NCBI GenBank assembly: GCA_016647705.1 | Contig: CM028325.1 | Coordinates: 28,128,474 to 28,192,473 of the forward strand | Direction of reading: 5' to 3' | Length of the DNA: 64,000 nucleotides | Origin: Eucommia ulmoides | Taxonomy: Eukaryota > Streptophyta > Magnoliopsida > Garryales > Eucommiaceae | Part shown: positions 35,531-46,214 of the stretch, piece after piece | Numbering within the stretch: position 1 is the first letter of the stretch | Layout: each line of letters opens with the position of its first letter | Translations under genes and position numbers: made by a program | The notes under the pieces: model-generated | Told to the model about the DNA's origin: nothing | Databases searched by the model: none | What the model saw: the letters and a program-made list of their open reading frames with translations, nothing else

Positions 35531-35902
35531 AGTGTAACGGTTAAGTTTTACATTAACTTTAATGATCAATGGGTAAAAGTCAACTACAATCAGGTAATTA
35601 ATGTTAAATAACACATATACCCTTTAAAACTTTTAATAAGAATAACTTTAACACTAATTTAAAACTTAGTGGGTCAATAGTGTATTTTTTTTCTTTTCCA
35701 TTCCATCCTCATGTTCATCGTCTTCTTCATGAACACCCCTACCCCTAAGTCGGCCATCAAATACCAACCATGTTAGCCAACACTGCCCCAAACTATAGCA
35801 CCGATTAATCCAAACCCTAGATTATCACATCTAATGTGATGGAAGCTCCATTCAAGTCAAAAATCAAAGGTTGAAAATAATGGGGGAGGCGATCGTGGTT
35901 TC
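35531..35902. other. Intergenic, no gene seen
   Basis: AT-rich with no recognised element; left flank of the LTR that starts at 35903. Confidence 0.35.
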
Positions 35903-37055
35903 TATTGACCCTAAGGCATTACTTGATTTTTGATGAACAATTAACTTAGATGTTTTATGGGACTAATGATTTTATTGAGTATTGCTTACAGAACTTAGAA
36001 TGAGAAAGTATATTTGAAGATCAAGTTGGTTGCAATGAAAGTTGTTAAAGATTTTTCAATTTTTTTTTTCATAGGCAAAAATAGCTCAATTTCTTTTTAA
36101 ACTCTTAATGCAACCCGACTGGTATCCAACACTACACTTAAAAGTATTTAATTAGTTGATATGTGTTTATGATCATGGTCAATAGTGATAAAGTATAATT
36201 TAAAAAAAAAATATTGAAGTAAATGATCAACCAATGTTTTGAAAAAGTATAAAAGTGTTGAAAAATACCTATTTCGATTGACTCAAGTGTATACCGATCG
36301 AATACCAAATGCAGGTCCTTGAAAAATAGATTTTTGAGTTAATTCGATTGGCTGACAAACTGAAGAGGAGATACAGAGATTGAATTGGTTGACTAACCAA
36401 GAAATCTAATCGACCAAAATAATTTTCAAACTATTATTTTTTTTAATCGTTAAGTCTAATTGGTCAACAGACCTAAATTCCGGGTGAAAATAGTTTTTAA
36501 AAATATGGAATATATTTTAAAGATTTTACTAATTAGTCCCTTTATTTTCTGATTTTGTAATTGTTTCAGGAAATCTTATTTCCATTCATTTTTAGGGTGA
36601 GAACAAATTATTTTTGGGGGGACTAAATTGAATGTTTTTAATCAGTCAACATAGATGTTATAATCCATATTTTTATAAGGGGTCTATAAATGTTGTTTTT
36701 TGTTATATCTTTTTAAAACTAGCCGTTATTGACGATCTTTGAAATATATATATATACACATCAAGATATATCAAGAAATATTAGGTTTTTTATTGTGTGC
36801 TCGGAATTATCATGCATTAAGTGTTGTACATATTTCAATTTCTAAGCCTATTGTATTTGTGATAAAAATTGTTTTTGCTAAAATCACTAAATATCTTTGA
36901 AATGATTTTCTGAAATCTAGTTGCAACTGTTTTTGTGCATATCTTGATAAATCCAAATTTATTAGTTCTTACATTTTGCATAAATATTTTTATCACTAAA
37001 TTGGGTCATTAATTGAGTTTATCTTAAATTGAGCTGGTAGAAGCTCTTGTGAGAA
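35903..37055 (+). mobile_element. 5' half of a 2.3-kb-family LTR, cut by the Tat element
   Basis: Starts TATTGACCCTAAGG (degenerate TGTTGATCC), continues with TTGATGAACAATTAACTTAGA and reaches GGTCATTAATTGAGTTTATC and GGTAGAAGCTC near 37000-37045, in the same order as the LTRs at 43941, 46215 and 48882. It breaks off exactly where the Tat LTR begins. Its 3' half should lie beyond the right end of the window. Confidence 0.7.
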
Positions 37056-37657
37056 TGATATAGGAGAAATTCCCACCCACAATTAATAGAGGCTTGAAAA
37101 TCCTTGATGGATCGGATAGGGTTAATAATCTGACCCGAAAAAAGTAACCCAGTGATCACTCTGGGCAGAACACACCAACCCACCAGGAATGAGGTCAGCT
37201 CATATAATGTGTCCCGATACATGAATAGAAGAAGACCCTATAAAGAGGCCCAATCAAAAATAAATAAAGCAAGTAGTGGAAGGCCATTTGAAGATAAGCC
37301 CAAAACCCCACGATCCCATGCACGAGAAGAATCGCAACAAACTTACTGTTCATGGCGAGATTACCAGTAAATCCCATACAAATAAGAGAGGATCGTGGAG
37401 GGGGCGACTTTACCAACAAACAGAAGGAATTAAGAAATCTATATAAAGAGAAGGTAGCAACATATTAAACTACTCTCAAGTACTTGATCTCTCACTCAAA
37501 CATAGACTAACTTATTCTCACGCCAAAGGTTTTTTGGCCGACACCACATCGGTGTCCCTTTGAGCTAATCGATTTTGCAAGTCATTGTTTGTAGGTTGTG
37601 GAGGTCTTTGGCACATGATAGATCTTTTGCATATGCTAGGGATTTTTGGCGACATCA
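37056..37657 (+). mobile_element. 5' LTR of the Tat element (602 bp)
   Basis: TGATATAGG...GACATCA. Its first 330 bp match 63665-64000 closely (for example GGCCCAATCAAAAATAAATA against GGCCCAATTCAGAATAAACA). A TATA box lies at 37439-37448, so transcription should start near 37470. Confidence 0.88.
37439..37448 (+). promoter_or_regulatory. LTR TATA box
   Basis: CTATATAAAG in the middle of the LTR, the expected U3/R position for retrotransposon transcription. Confidence 0.55.
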
Positions 37658-37659
37658 TT

Positions 37660-37677
37660 TGGTTCCGTCTGTGGAAA
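37660..37677 (+). other. Primer binding site (degenerate)
   Basis: TGGTTCCGTCTGTGGAAA two bases after the LTR end. It resembles TGGCGCCGTCTGTGGGAA, the sequence that follows the 5' LTR in many plant Tat-type elements. I am not certain which tRNA primes it. Confidence 0.6.
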
Positions 37678-37706
37678 CATTGAACGAAAAGCATATCTTC
37701 ATCAAG

Positions 37707-37992
37707 ATGAGGCAATTACGAGCAAGAGGAGCAGATCTGCGTCAAAGTAGTGAAGTTCCACCACCAGTCAATGCTGAAGTTTCTGTAGAAGCTTCAGAAG
37801 AAGTCTATGCCGATCCTCTGCCAGAGGTACAAACCACGGATTTGCGGATCAATGCTCTAACAGGGAAGATATCAATAATGGAGGATGTGATAATGTGGAT
37901 GGCGTAGCAGATCTCCAACAACACACAACAGCCCCCTGTTAAAAACAGTTTGGGAGAAGAGGTAGAATTCCTAGAATCTCTAGAGCCACGTG
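37707..37992 (+). pseudogene. Tat gag, N-terminal part
   Basis: Begins MRQLRARGADLRQ at 37707, about 30 bases after the primer site, and reads on to 37907, with a related open stretch (VEFLESLEPR) up to the CACTA insertion at 37993. It is Arg/Glu/Pro-rich without a recognisable fold, as usual for the gag N-terminus. The rest resumes at 41907. Confidence 0.55.
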
Positions 37993-38249
37993 TACTACTA
38001 GAAAAGGGCTTTTGATCACGCTTACTAAATATAATTCATCTCGTTTTTTAAATAAACCCTAACTATAACAATATGAATGAGATATAATCTCGTTTAAAAT
38101 TTATTATGTGATAAAAAGTATTTTTTATGTCACTATTTTAATAGAGTGTGATAATAGATTATAGATTCTATCACATTTATTATTTATAACTGTGATTAAT
38201 TGGTAAGGGAGTGGAAATTAAAAGAAAACGAAAAAAAAATGTGCTCAAT

Positions 38250-39095
38250 CTAATTTCATATTTGCGCTCGTCTTTCGTGTTCGTGCTCTTTGTTGAAGAT
38301 TTTAGGGATTCTATCTTCTAGCAGCTAGTCGTATGTCTGCACTCCTTTCTCTCTCGAACTAGAAATCTTCAGTGATTTCTTGCTTCCAAATCACTCATCT
38401 TCCAAACAACTATCGCCAGTCCAACGAATCACCCCCTAATCGATAACCTGGAGCTAAATTGCCACTGAAGGTTCCTCAAATATAACGTTTAGATCGAGAA
38501 GGACAAGAACCAAACACTCAAAATCTCAGATCTAAGCCTCTACGAAACCCTCTACTGCCTAGCCAACCAAGAAATTGAATCGGCAGTGGAGGAAGCCCTA
38601 ATCACAATGACAACTAAGGCGACAACTGGGAAATCTCAGAGTTTCTTTCTCTCTCCATTGCAGTAACTTTCAGATTCCTTGAATTATGATTATTTGTTAT
38701 TTTGATTTCTAATTTTATCTACGAACATCAAGAATCTGTGGACATTCCTTCTTCATTTTTTAACATTCCTTGGAATTTTTATGTGTGGATTGTTAATCTA
38801 GGGTTTGTGGTTTATCCTTCTTTTTCTTAAAAATGTGTGGAAATAATTGTTTTTTTCATAGATGAATTGGGTTGTTTTGTTGGTGATAAACGGTGCCTTA
38901 CCTCACTAAAAATGGAAGGTTGTTCTAAGCTTGGGGTTTGATTCTGTTTTCCCCGAGCCTTTCTACCCTTTGGCTCTCTGATCTTCACTCCCTATCTAAA
39001 ATGGTAAGTTTATTTCATCATCAATGTGTTTCAAGGCGATAGTTCCTTTTGTTTTGTGTTACCAATTGTTATAGTCTTCTTCCAATTCTCTTTAG
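38250..39095 (+). other. Captured host-like sequence inside the CACTA element
   Basis: GC-richer than the element's ends. A plus-strand open stretch at about 38495-38660 (KISDLSLYETLYCLANQEIE, AVEEALITM) looks protein-like but I do not recognise it. It is followed by intron-like T-rich text with a 3' splice-like TTTCTCTCTCCATTGCAG at 38648-38665. Confidence 0.3.
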
Positions 39096-39280
39096 GTGTT
39101 TAATTACCTCAATTTGAAGGAGATGTCTCTTGATTTTTCTCATCAAGAGAATGATAGCACAAATCTTATTACAATGGTAGAAGGTTTGAGAAGAAACTGT
39201 CCCAGATTACAAAATATGCACATTGTTTCAGTTCAGCTTTCTCATGTCGTTGTTCTTGCTCTTACAACTGCAAATTTGAG
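39096..39280 (+). pseudogene. Captured exon, leucine-rich-repeat (F-box-like) type
   Basis: An open segment bounded by a 3' splice-like site (CAATTCTCTTTAG|GTG) and a 5' splice-like site (TTTGAG|GTTTGA). The encoded 61 residues include LNLKEMSLDF, GLRRNCPRLQNMHI and VVLALTTANLR, with the leucine spacing of RNI/LRR repeats found in plant F-box proteins. It sits in a CACTA element lacking transposase, so this looks like transduplication of part of a host gene. The product family is a guess from repeat pattern. Confidence 0.4.
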
Positions 39281-39401
39281 GTTTGAATTTATACTTGAAC
39301 TGAAATTAATTTATTTTCTATTACACTGTTTTGTTTAGTGTTTATGTTTCCTGTTTTGTTCTACTTCCATGTTCTCTTTGGTTCAGGTTAGCGTTTGTTT
39401 A

Positions 39402-40082
39402 GGCCCCGTTTGGTAACCATTTCCATTCCAGAAATTCCCATTCCATTCCCAGATTTTTGTTTGGTAATAGCGTTTGGTAATTTTTGTTTCCGTTTCCATT
39501 TAATTCCCGTTTGAGAATTGCGCTCACTTTTTTCATAAGAAATGAGAAACGGAAAAAAGTTATTTCTCATTATTCTCATTCCATTCCCAAAACACATGGT
39601 CACTATTCATCTACCGGCCGACCACCGGCCGTCGCCGCCAGCCATCTCCAACGACCGACGCCGGTCACCGTCCGCCGCCGCCGCCGGCTATCTTCAGCAA
39701 CCGTCGTCGGTCACCATCTGCAACCGCCGCCGGCCATCTCCGGCGACCGTCGCCGGTCACCGTCCGGCTGAAAATTTTGTGACCACTTCCAGCCGTCTCT
39801 GGCAACGACACCATTGCCTTCCGGCCGGCGTCGCCGGCGGGGGGCCACCGCGTCTGCCGGTGCCGGAGCCTCCGCCGGCCGGCCAGCGATAGCGCCACCG
39901 CCGTCTGGCCAAAAAAAAAAAAAATATTTTAGGATAAAATCGTTACCAAACACAATTTCCTTCCCAAAATTAAAAAAATAAAATAAAAATATTATTACCA
40001 AACGCGATTCTACTTCCAAAAAGAAAACAAAATTCTCATCCCACTGCTGGAATGGAAACAGAAACGGTTACCAAACGCCACC
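39402..40082. mobile_element. Tourist-type MITE with GC-rich core (681 bp)
   Basis: Inverted ends GGCCCCGTTTGGTAACC and GGTTACCAAACGCCACC, with further inverted CATTTCCATTCC/GGAATGG, flanked by a 3-bp duplication TTA (39399-39401 and 40083-40085). The core at 39610-39900 is strikingly GC-rich and made of degenerate ~39-bp repeats (CCGGCCATCTCCGGCGACCG-like). Overlapping open frames there on both strands are by-products of the GC content. Confidence 0.85.
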
Positions 40083-41906
40083 TTAGTGTTTATGTTTCTT
40101 GTTTTGTTCTACTTCCATGTTCTCTTTGATTAATCTATCGTTGTCAATTATGTATTTCATATTTGCCAACTATTTGGTTAAGAAATTTCAGGTATCATTT
40201 TGATGTTCAACCCTAATTTCTCCTAATTTCCGAACTTAGTGTCTGAACAGAAACTTCATCTATCATTTCCCCTAATTTTCCCTAATTACTGTGTCTGTTT
40301 ACATTAGTGTTTCTGTTTGTGTCTCAAAAATTTAAGCTATCATTCCCCTAATTAGTGTTTCTGTTCACATTAGTGTTTTTGTAAGCATTCTGTTCTTCAT
40401 TTTTGTTTTAGTTAATGTTTTTGTTTTTGTTTAGTGTTTTTGTTTATTGTATCTGTCTAGCGTTTGATTAGTTTTTTCTTAGATCATAAACGCTTCAACA
40501 GAAATAGGGAAAACAACCTAAACATACTATTTATCGATTCCCGAAATTTGTTCTATTTCCTTCTGTTTAGCATTTGTTAAGTGTTTTTGTTTAGTGTTCT
40601 ATTTAGTTTCTTCTTAAAACATAAACACTCTATGGAGAAAATTAGTATTTTTGTTTAGTGTTATGTTTAGTGTTTGTTTATTTTCTTCTTAAAACATAAA
40701 CACTCTATGGAGAGAATTAGTGTTCTTGTTGATTTTTCATTTCAATTGGTTTCAATTGCTTTCAATTGGGGGCGTTTCAATTTGATTCTCTTCAGATTCA
40801 ACCCTCGTAGCCGATCTGCAATCTTGTTTCTGATCTATGGATAACTTGATAAGTATTTATGTGTGCTTGAAATTAGAATGACACTAAGATAATTTTCTGC
40901 ATTTTCTGAAATTGCAAGCTAAAAAGAACAAAAATTTCTTCATTTTCTACTCTTTTTTTTTTTTTTTTTGTTTTATTTCAAAATTTTGAAATTATTTCTG
41001 CTTTATTTGGTTTTGTTGATCCATTAAAGAAGATTTTATATGGTGTTCTCTGTTTCTGTCCTGGCATTTGTTTTTTTTCAGGTTTTGTTTCTGTTTCTCG
41101 TTCTGCTGCAGCTACTTTTTTCGATTTTGTGCTATTTCTTTGCACTATTTCGGTTATATTCCCATTCTATTTCCTTGTTTCTGTGCTAATAAATGAGAAA
41201 ATATATAGATGCAAAGTTTTTGTGCACTATTTCGGTTTTGTGTTGTTTCGGTTCAATTTTCTGATGTTTAGGTTCCCTGTGAGCCGCGAGGTTGTTGCAG
41301 AAAGGGGCCATAAAGTTGATGAAAAAAAAAGAATGAAGTTGATGATGGGGGTGATGATGTTTTATTTGTGATTGGATGGCCAATTTTAGACATTTGTACA
41401 TGATAGAAAATTCAAGTTTATGATTATTGTATTGAAAAATAATGTTACTTGTGTTTTTTCATGTTAGGTAAAATTCTTATGTCATCAATATTTTAGTTGT
41501 TTTAGAAATATGAAATTTATTTTTTAGCTAATTTTTGGTAGTATGTTTTTTATATAATAGTGTTGTAATTTGTAATTTGTTTTAATATAGATATGAGAAA
41601 CTATCACAATTTTTAAATGTGATAGAAAATAGGATAAACTGAAATAAATAGTTCGAATAATCACGTTTTTATTTAATTTTATCACATATATATGATATTT
41701 TAATCACATTTAAAAACCAAGATTATATGGATTTTCATCTCGATTTTTAACTGTGATAAAAAGTCTACCATCATGGTTTTTAACTGTAATAAAAAATCTA
41801 CTTTTAATCACACCGCCATCACGGTTTGGTTTAGGATGAAAAAAAGTGATAAAATCCTTTTTATCACAATTTTTACCCGTGATAAAAAGGTTTTTTTCTA
41901 GTAGTG

Positions 41907-42950
41907 TACTATTGTAGGGAAAATAGGTTGTCCAGGGAGATGCCAGAGACCACCCAGCAGAAAGATGAGTGCTCAGTCGAACCTAGACCATGGATTCTCA
42001 CTAGCAGCCCAGAAATAAGGAGGAGAGAGATCTACCCCTGGATGAACTGGAAACGCTAATGAAAGGAAATAAGATGTTATTAACCTCTAACATATTAGAG
42101 GTGCCACTCTTGGATAAGTTCGACCTGACGAAGTTCAAAAAATATGATGAAAGATAGACCCGGTTGACCATATTCGCTAGTTCATGCATGTCATGGCATT
42201 GTATGGAGCGGGCTACTTTACGCTATGTAGAGCATTTGCTATCACTTTAAAGAGGTCTTCCTTGGAATGGTTCTACAAGCTACCACCTAATTCTATCTCG
42301 TCATTCACAGACTTCGGAAAGTAATTCACCAATTACTTAGTAACCTGCCAACGATTGATAAAGGGAGTCGATTACCTACTAGCTCTACAGCTGGAAAAAA
42401 TGGAGTCCTTGCACCAGTACATGAATCGCTTTACCGAAGAACTAACATGCATTGAGGGATGCAACATAAACCTCATTATAAACGCATTTACTTCGGGATT
42501 ACGTCACTGCCGATTCCAAGACTCCTTTACCAAGCACAATCCAAAGAGCATGACCGAACTGATGGAGAGGGCCAAACCCTACATAAAGCTGGAAAATGTC
42601 AAATTCATGAGAAAATTAAAGGTATCATCCAAAGATAACCCTAGGCATAGCGAGAAAGACAACACCAAAACAAATGGTAGCAGTTTAGACAGGCAGAAAG
42701 ATCGTCCAAGGAGCTCAGGATCGAGACTGGAAGCTCACTAGGAACTAAACCTCCTAGGACTACGAATGCCGGTTTCTAGAATTCTGTATGAAATCCATTC
42801 GTCCGAGGTAGTTCAGTGGGGACCTATACAAAGTCCAATAGGAATAACAAAGCAAAGTACTGTGAATTTCATAAGGATCATGGGCATAACACAAATGACT
42901 ACTGGGATCTCAAAAAGAAGATTAAACAACTAATTGACATAGGTTAATTG
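41907..42950 (+). pseudogene. Tat gag, main domain and zinc knuckle
   Basis: After frame breaks the core is readable: SLEWFYKLPPNSISSF near 42260, then from 42355 a long open stretch with QYMNRFTEELTCIEGCNIN, AFTSGLRHCRFQDSF and MTELMERAKPYIKLE. This is the Retrotrans_gag pattern. At 42858 follows [20 protein letters not shown], the C-x2-H-x4-H-x4-D/C knuckle typical of Tat gag, with the last cysteine replaced by tyrosine. Gag packages element RNA; stops at several points rule out a full product here. Confidence 0.8.
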
Positions 42951-43070
42951 TGTAGCTATTTGTAGGAACAGACAAGTAATAGAAAGAGATCCAGCAGTGA
43001 GGGCTGTCACGAAAATCGTGATAGGAAGCAAAAAGATAATGACCCAAATAGCAATTGTGAAGTCATTTAC

Positions 43071-43517
43071 ATGATAAACACTATGGGACCTTCCACTGGA
43101 AAAACCAATTGCAAGCGGAAGAGAAAAATTCGAGAAATAGATTTGGAATGCAGGTACAGAGAAGCAATGTTAATAACTATGAGGCCAGGGTCGGTCATTA
43201 TGTTCAATGATGAAGATTACAATGGAATCGTGCATCTACACGAAGATGCCCTGGTGATAATACTTTGGATCTCCAGTTTTGAAGTAAGGAGAATCTTGAT
43301 TGATACGAACAGTTTTGCCAATATCATCTTCGTGAACGTGCTGAAATGGATGGGGGCGCATAGCTCATATATTGAATCGATCCGAACTGTAATGGTAGGA
43401 TTTAACAGTGACCTCAACTATCCCATAGGAAATATCACTTTATCAGCCACTTTGAATAAGGAAGAGAACGGGTTCACCAAAGCCATAGAGTTTATGGTAA
43501 TGGACTCCACATCCTGA
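43071..43517 (+). pseudogene. Tat aspartic protease
   Basis: A 148-codon open stretch. FNDEDYNGIVHLHEDALVI precedes the active-site region RRILIDTNSFANIIF, where the usual D-S/T-G catalytic triplet is DTN and the following SSAD is SFAN. Further on, MVGFNSDLNYPIGNITL matches the flap and substrate region of Tat proteases. The altered triplet suggests loss of activity even before the frame broke. Linker residues (GQPCLHAMGVVAF, 43532-43570) join it to RT. Confidence 0.75.
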
Positions 43518-43520
43518 TAT

Positions 43521-43940
43521 AGTACAATATCGGGACAACCATGTCTTCATGCAATGGGAGTTGTGGCGTTTACATTCCACCAATGCATTAAATATGCAAA
43601 AGATAGCGCAGTGAAAATTATACGTGGATACGAGGTAGCATCCAGGCAGTGCTTCGCAATAACTAGAAAGGGCAAGAAGAAGATCCAATAGAAATTAACG
43701 CTGGAGCAGAAAGAAGCTCCATCTAACAGCTCAGATTAGGAGATAGATGACTTTAGAGAGCACCCCAGTGTTCACTAACCCGCTGAGCAAGTACGAGGAA
43801 TAACCTTTGAGGAAGGAATGAAAGAGCTAATGATAGGCACATTTCTAAGCCATACCAAAAAAGAGAAAATCAAGAGATTACTGGGAAAAAGCCTAGATGT
43901 TTTTGCTTGTGCTTTAGAAGATATGGATGGGATCAGCCCA
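43521..43940 (+). pseudogene. Protease-RT linker of the Tat element
   Basis: GQPCLHA..., SRQCFAITRKGKKK and, at 43893-43940, DVFACALEDMDGISP, the conserved 'DVFAW...DMPGI' block just before RT. The solo LTR at 43941 interrupts it after ISP; reading resumes at 48467 with DVAVHQLDI. Confidence 0.75.
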
Positions 43941-46214
43941 TGTTGATCCCAATATTTTGATGGGTAATTAAGCGTTGATGTTTTTGGTGAAACTAACAAG
44001 TTTATTAGGGGTTTCAGTATAAAATTTCTAATGTTGATGTTATCATGAAGTAATTACTAAGGATATAAAGAGACAGACAAAGAGATGGATATTAAGAGAT
44101 TGAAGATTCTGAAGAATCAAGGTGAAAACAACTCAAGTCATTTTTTACTCTTAATGTATCTCGATTAGAATCACACATGACACACAAATGATTTTTATTT
44201 ATGTGTATTTTTATTAAGGTTCTAATTAGTTCATATATTTACTTCAATGTGAAATTGAAAAAGAAAAATTGACCTAAGAAATATTAGTGTTTAAAATTGA
44301 TTAATAGTGTTAATTAAGTTAACTAAGAAAATAAAGCGGTTAAAGGGTAAAAAAATTTGAAGATTGGAGTTGAAATATAATTGAGAATGAGTGATCCAGC
44401 ACTGATCAGTCAACCGACGGCAAGGGGATTGGTCAACCAACGGGCAGTGACTGGAAATTGGAGAAGTCTCTGAATCGATCAGTCAACCTACCAAGAGAGA
44501 TAGGTCAACCAATGGCTGAGAAGTGAACTCTCTAAATTAATCGGTCAACCGACTATCGAAGATTGGTCAATCGACAAGGGCTGAAAAATAGCCTCGAGAG
44601 CATTCTGAATCGATCGATCAACCAACCCATGGCGATCGGTTAACTAACCAGTGTATGAAAATGGCTTGGGCTACAACCTGAAATGATTGGTCGACTGATA
44701 GTAGATTGGTCGGTCAACCGACTGGGCAATTTTGGGTTTTCGAGATTTGATCCAAAACTACTTGTTACTAGTCGTGTTTTGGTTGATATCATGGAGATAT
44801 GCTTGCGATTTGAACATATTATAGATATATTATTCATACTTGCATATCCCTATAGATATGGTACACTTATTTTAAGTGTTTCTCAATTTAATCTATTTAA
44901 TACTTCCTATCCTTTTGATTTAAGAATATAAAATAATTTGAGGACTAAATTGAATGATTTAAAATTCATGTTTGAGGGAATTGAATCATGATTGAGTAAT
45001 ATTGATAACTAGGGTCTATATGAGCATTTAAATGTCATATCTTGTGGGAACTAGCTGTTAGAGGCTTGTTTCAAATCTGTTTAAATAGACCTGCATTTTT
45101 CACATATCAACATATCATTCTATCTAGAACTTTTAGTTTGTGTTCTTTCTAAGAGTTGTTATTCTATGATTATTCTGAAATCATTCTTGAGAAAAGTTCT
45201 TGAGAATAAGTATTGATTATTTTGGCATCACCGATCTAAGTTTTGTTGCGAGTCAATTTTCATTCTTTTGGTGCTATCCTGGTAAGGTTGTTCCAAACTT
45301 TTTTCTTTATTTTGATTGTATATTATTCTGCTTTCTTGGATTTTAGATCTTGTAAAATCGTTTTTAAACCTTAAAGTGCATAAAAATTATTTTAAAATGA
45401 TTTTTGTGGTAATTTGATTACGAGGTTGATTATGTGCTATAGGCTTATTTTGTAATTAGATTTTAAATTCCTCACTTAATTCTATCACTAGTATTTATTG
45501 GGACATTAATTGCGTCTAAATAGACTTGAGGTGATAGAAGCTCCAAGTGGGAAGAAACTTATCGATTGATTGTAATTGGTGAGTTTTGTGCAGATTAGAT
45601 ACTGTTGGGAATATCTAATTTGGGGTAACTAGGTTTCAATCTCTTCTGGTAAAGAGATTAAGGTTTGATCTTTACCTAAGGCATAAAAATGTTAGGTTAC
45701 TATTTTCCGTGAAAAGAGATAGGTGTTAATTCTTCCTAAATAAAATTAGTTTGTGTTATTTATAACGGTTCCATCCTTACCTGTGAAAATGATACTTGGA
45801 GTGATTATGGTGAGGTTTGATTCCTACCCTAAGTATAAAATAATCAGGTTAGTCTTTAGTCTGTTAAAAAAATAGAGGTTCTTCCTTAACCTACAAAAAG
45901 AAAATTGTAAAGGTTGATTCTGAGTCTGTGAAAAGAATCATTGTATAAATGTTTGGTTCCTATCTATTTAAAGGATTCTTAGTGGTTTAGTGAGTGCGAC
46001 TCTCCATAGAGCTTGCAGGACTGGATTTGTCAAGAGTAGTTTGATGAACTAATATACATCGTGGTGTACTACATTGTTACTTTCTTTATTTTTTGTTGTT
46101 TAGGTGTGTACCTAGAGTTAATTATACTTATCTACTACTATATAAAGATAATAATTAATTTAGAATTAACTAATTATTTGAAAATTTAAGTGTTGAAAGA
46201 TAATTATTTGTTTT
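43941..46214 (+). mobile_element. Solo LTR 1, left portion
   Basis: Starts TGTTGATCCC. Together with 48409-48466 it forms one 2.33-kb LTR with TGTTG...CAACA ends, split by solo LTR 2. No primer site follows its end. Flanking pentamers GCCCA and ACCCT are compatible with a decayed duplication of GCCCT. The 44400-44720 part is rich in GGTCAACC motifs. Confidence 0.8.

Larger units (their letters stand above)
37993..41906. mobile_element. CACTA-type DNA transposon, non-autonomous
   Basis: Ends TACTACTAGAAAAGGGC and TTTTTTTCTAGTAGTG; the right end read in reverse is CACTACTAGAAA, the plant CACTA signature, and the left end differs at the first base. Subterminal GTGATAAAAA/TTTTTATCAC motifs recur in both orientations at 38025-38180 and 41600-41890, as expected for transposase-binding repeats. 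No transposase is present. Flanking triplets (GTG, TAC) do not match; GTGTAC occurs at both sides if the ends are read as TACTAG...CTAGTA. It carries host-like sequence and a MITE. Confidence 0.75.

Noticed and set aside
39484..40019. Four overlapping long frames on both strands with Pro, Arg, Ala and Gly repeats
   Set aside because: Stops are rare because the MITE core is GC-rich and repetitive; no plausible protein.
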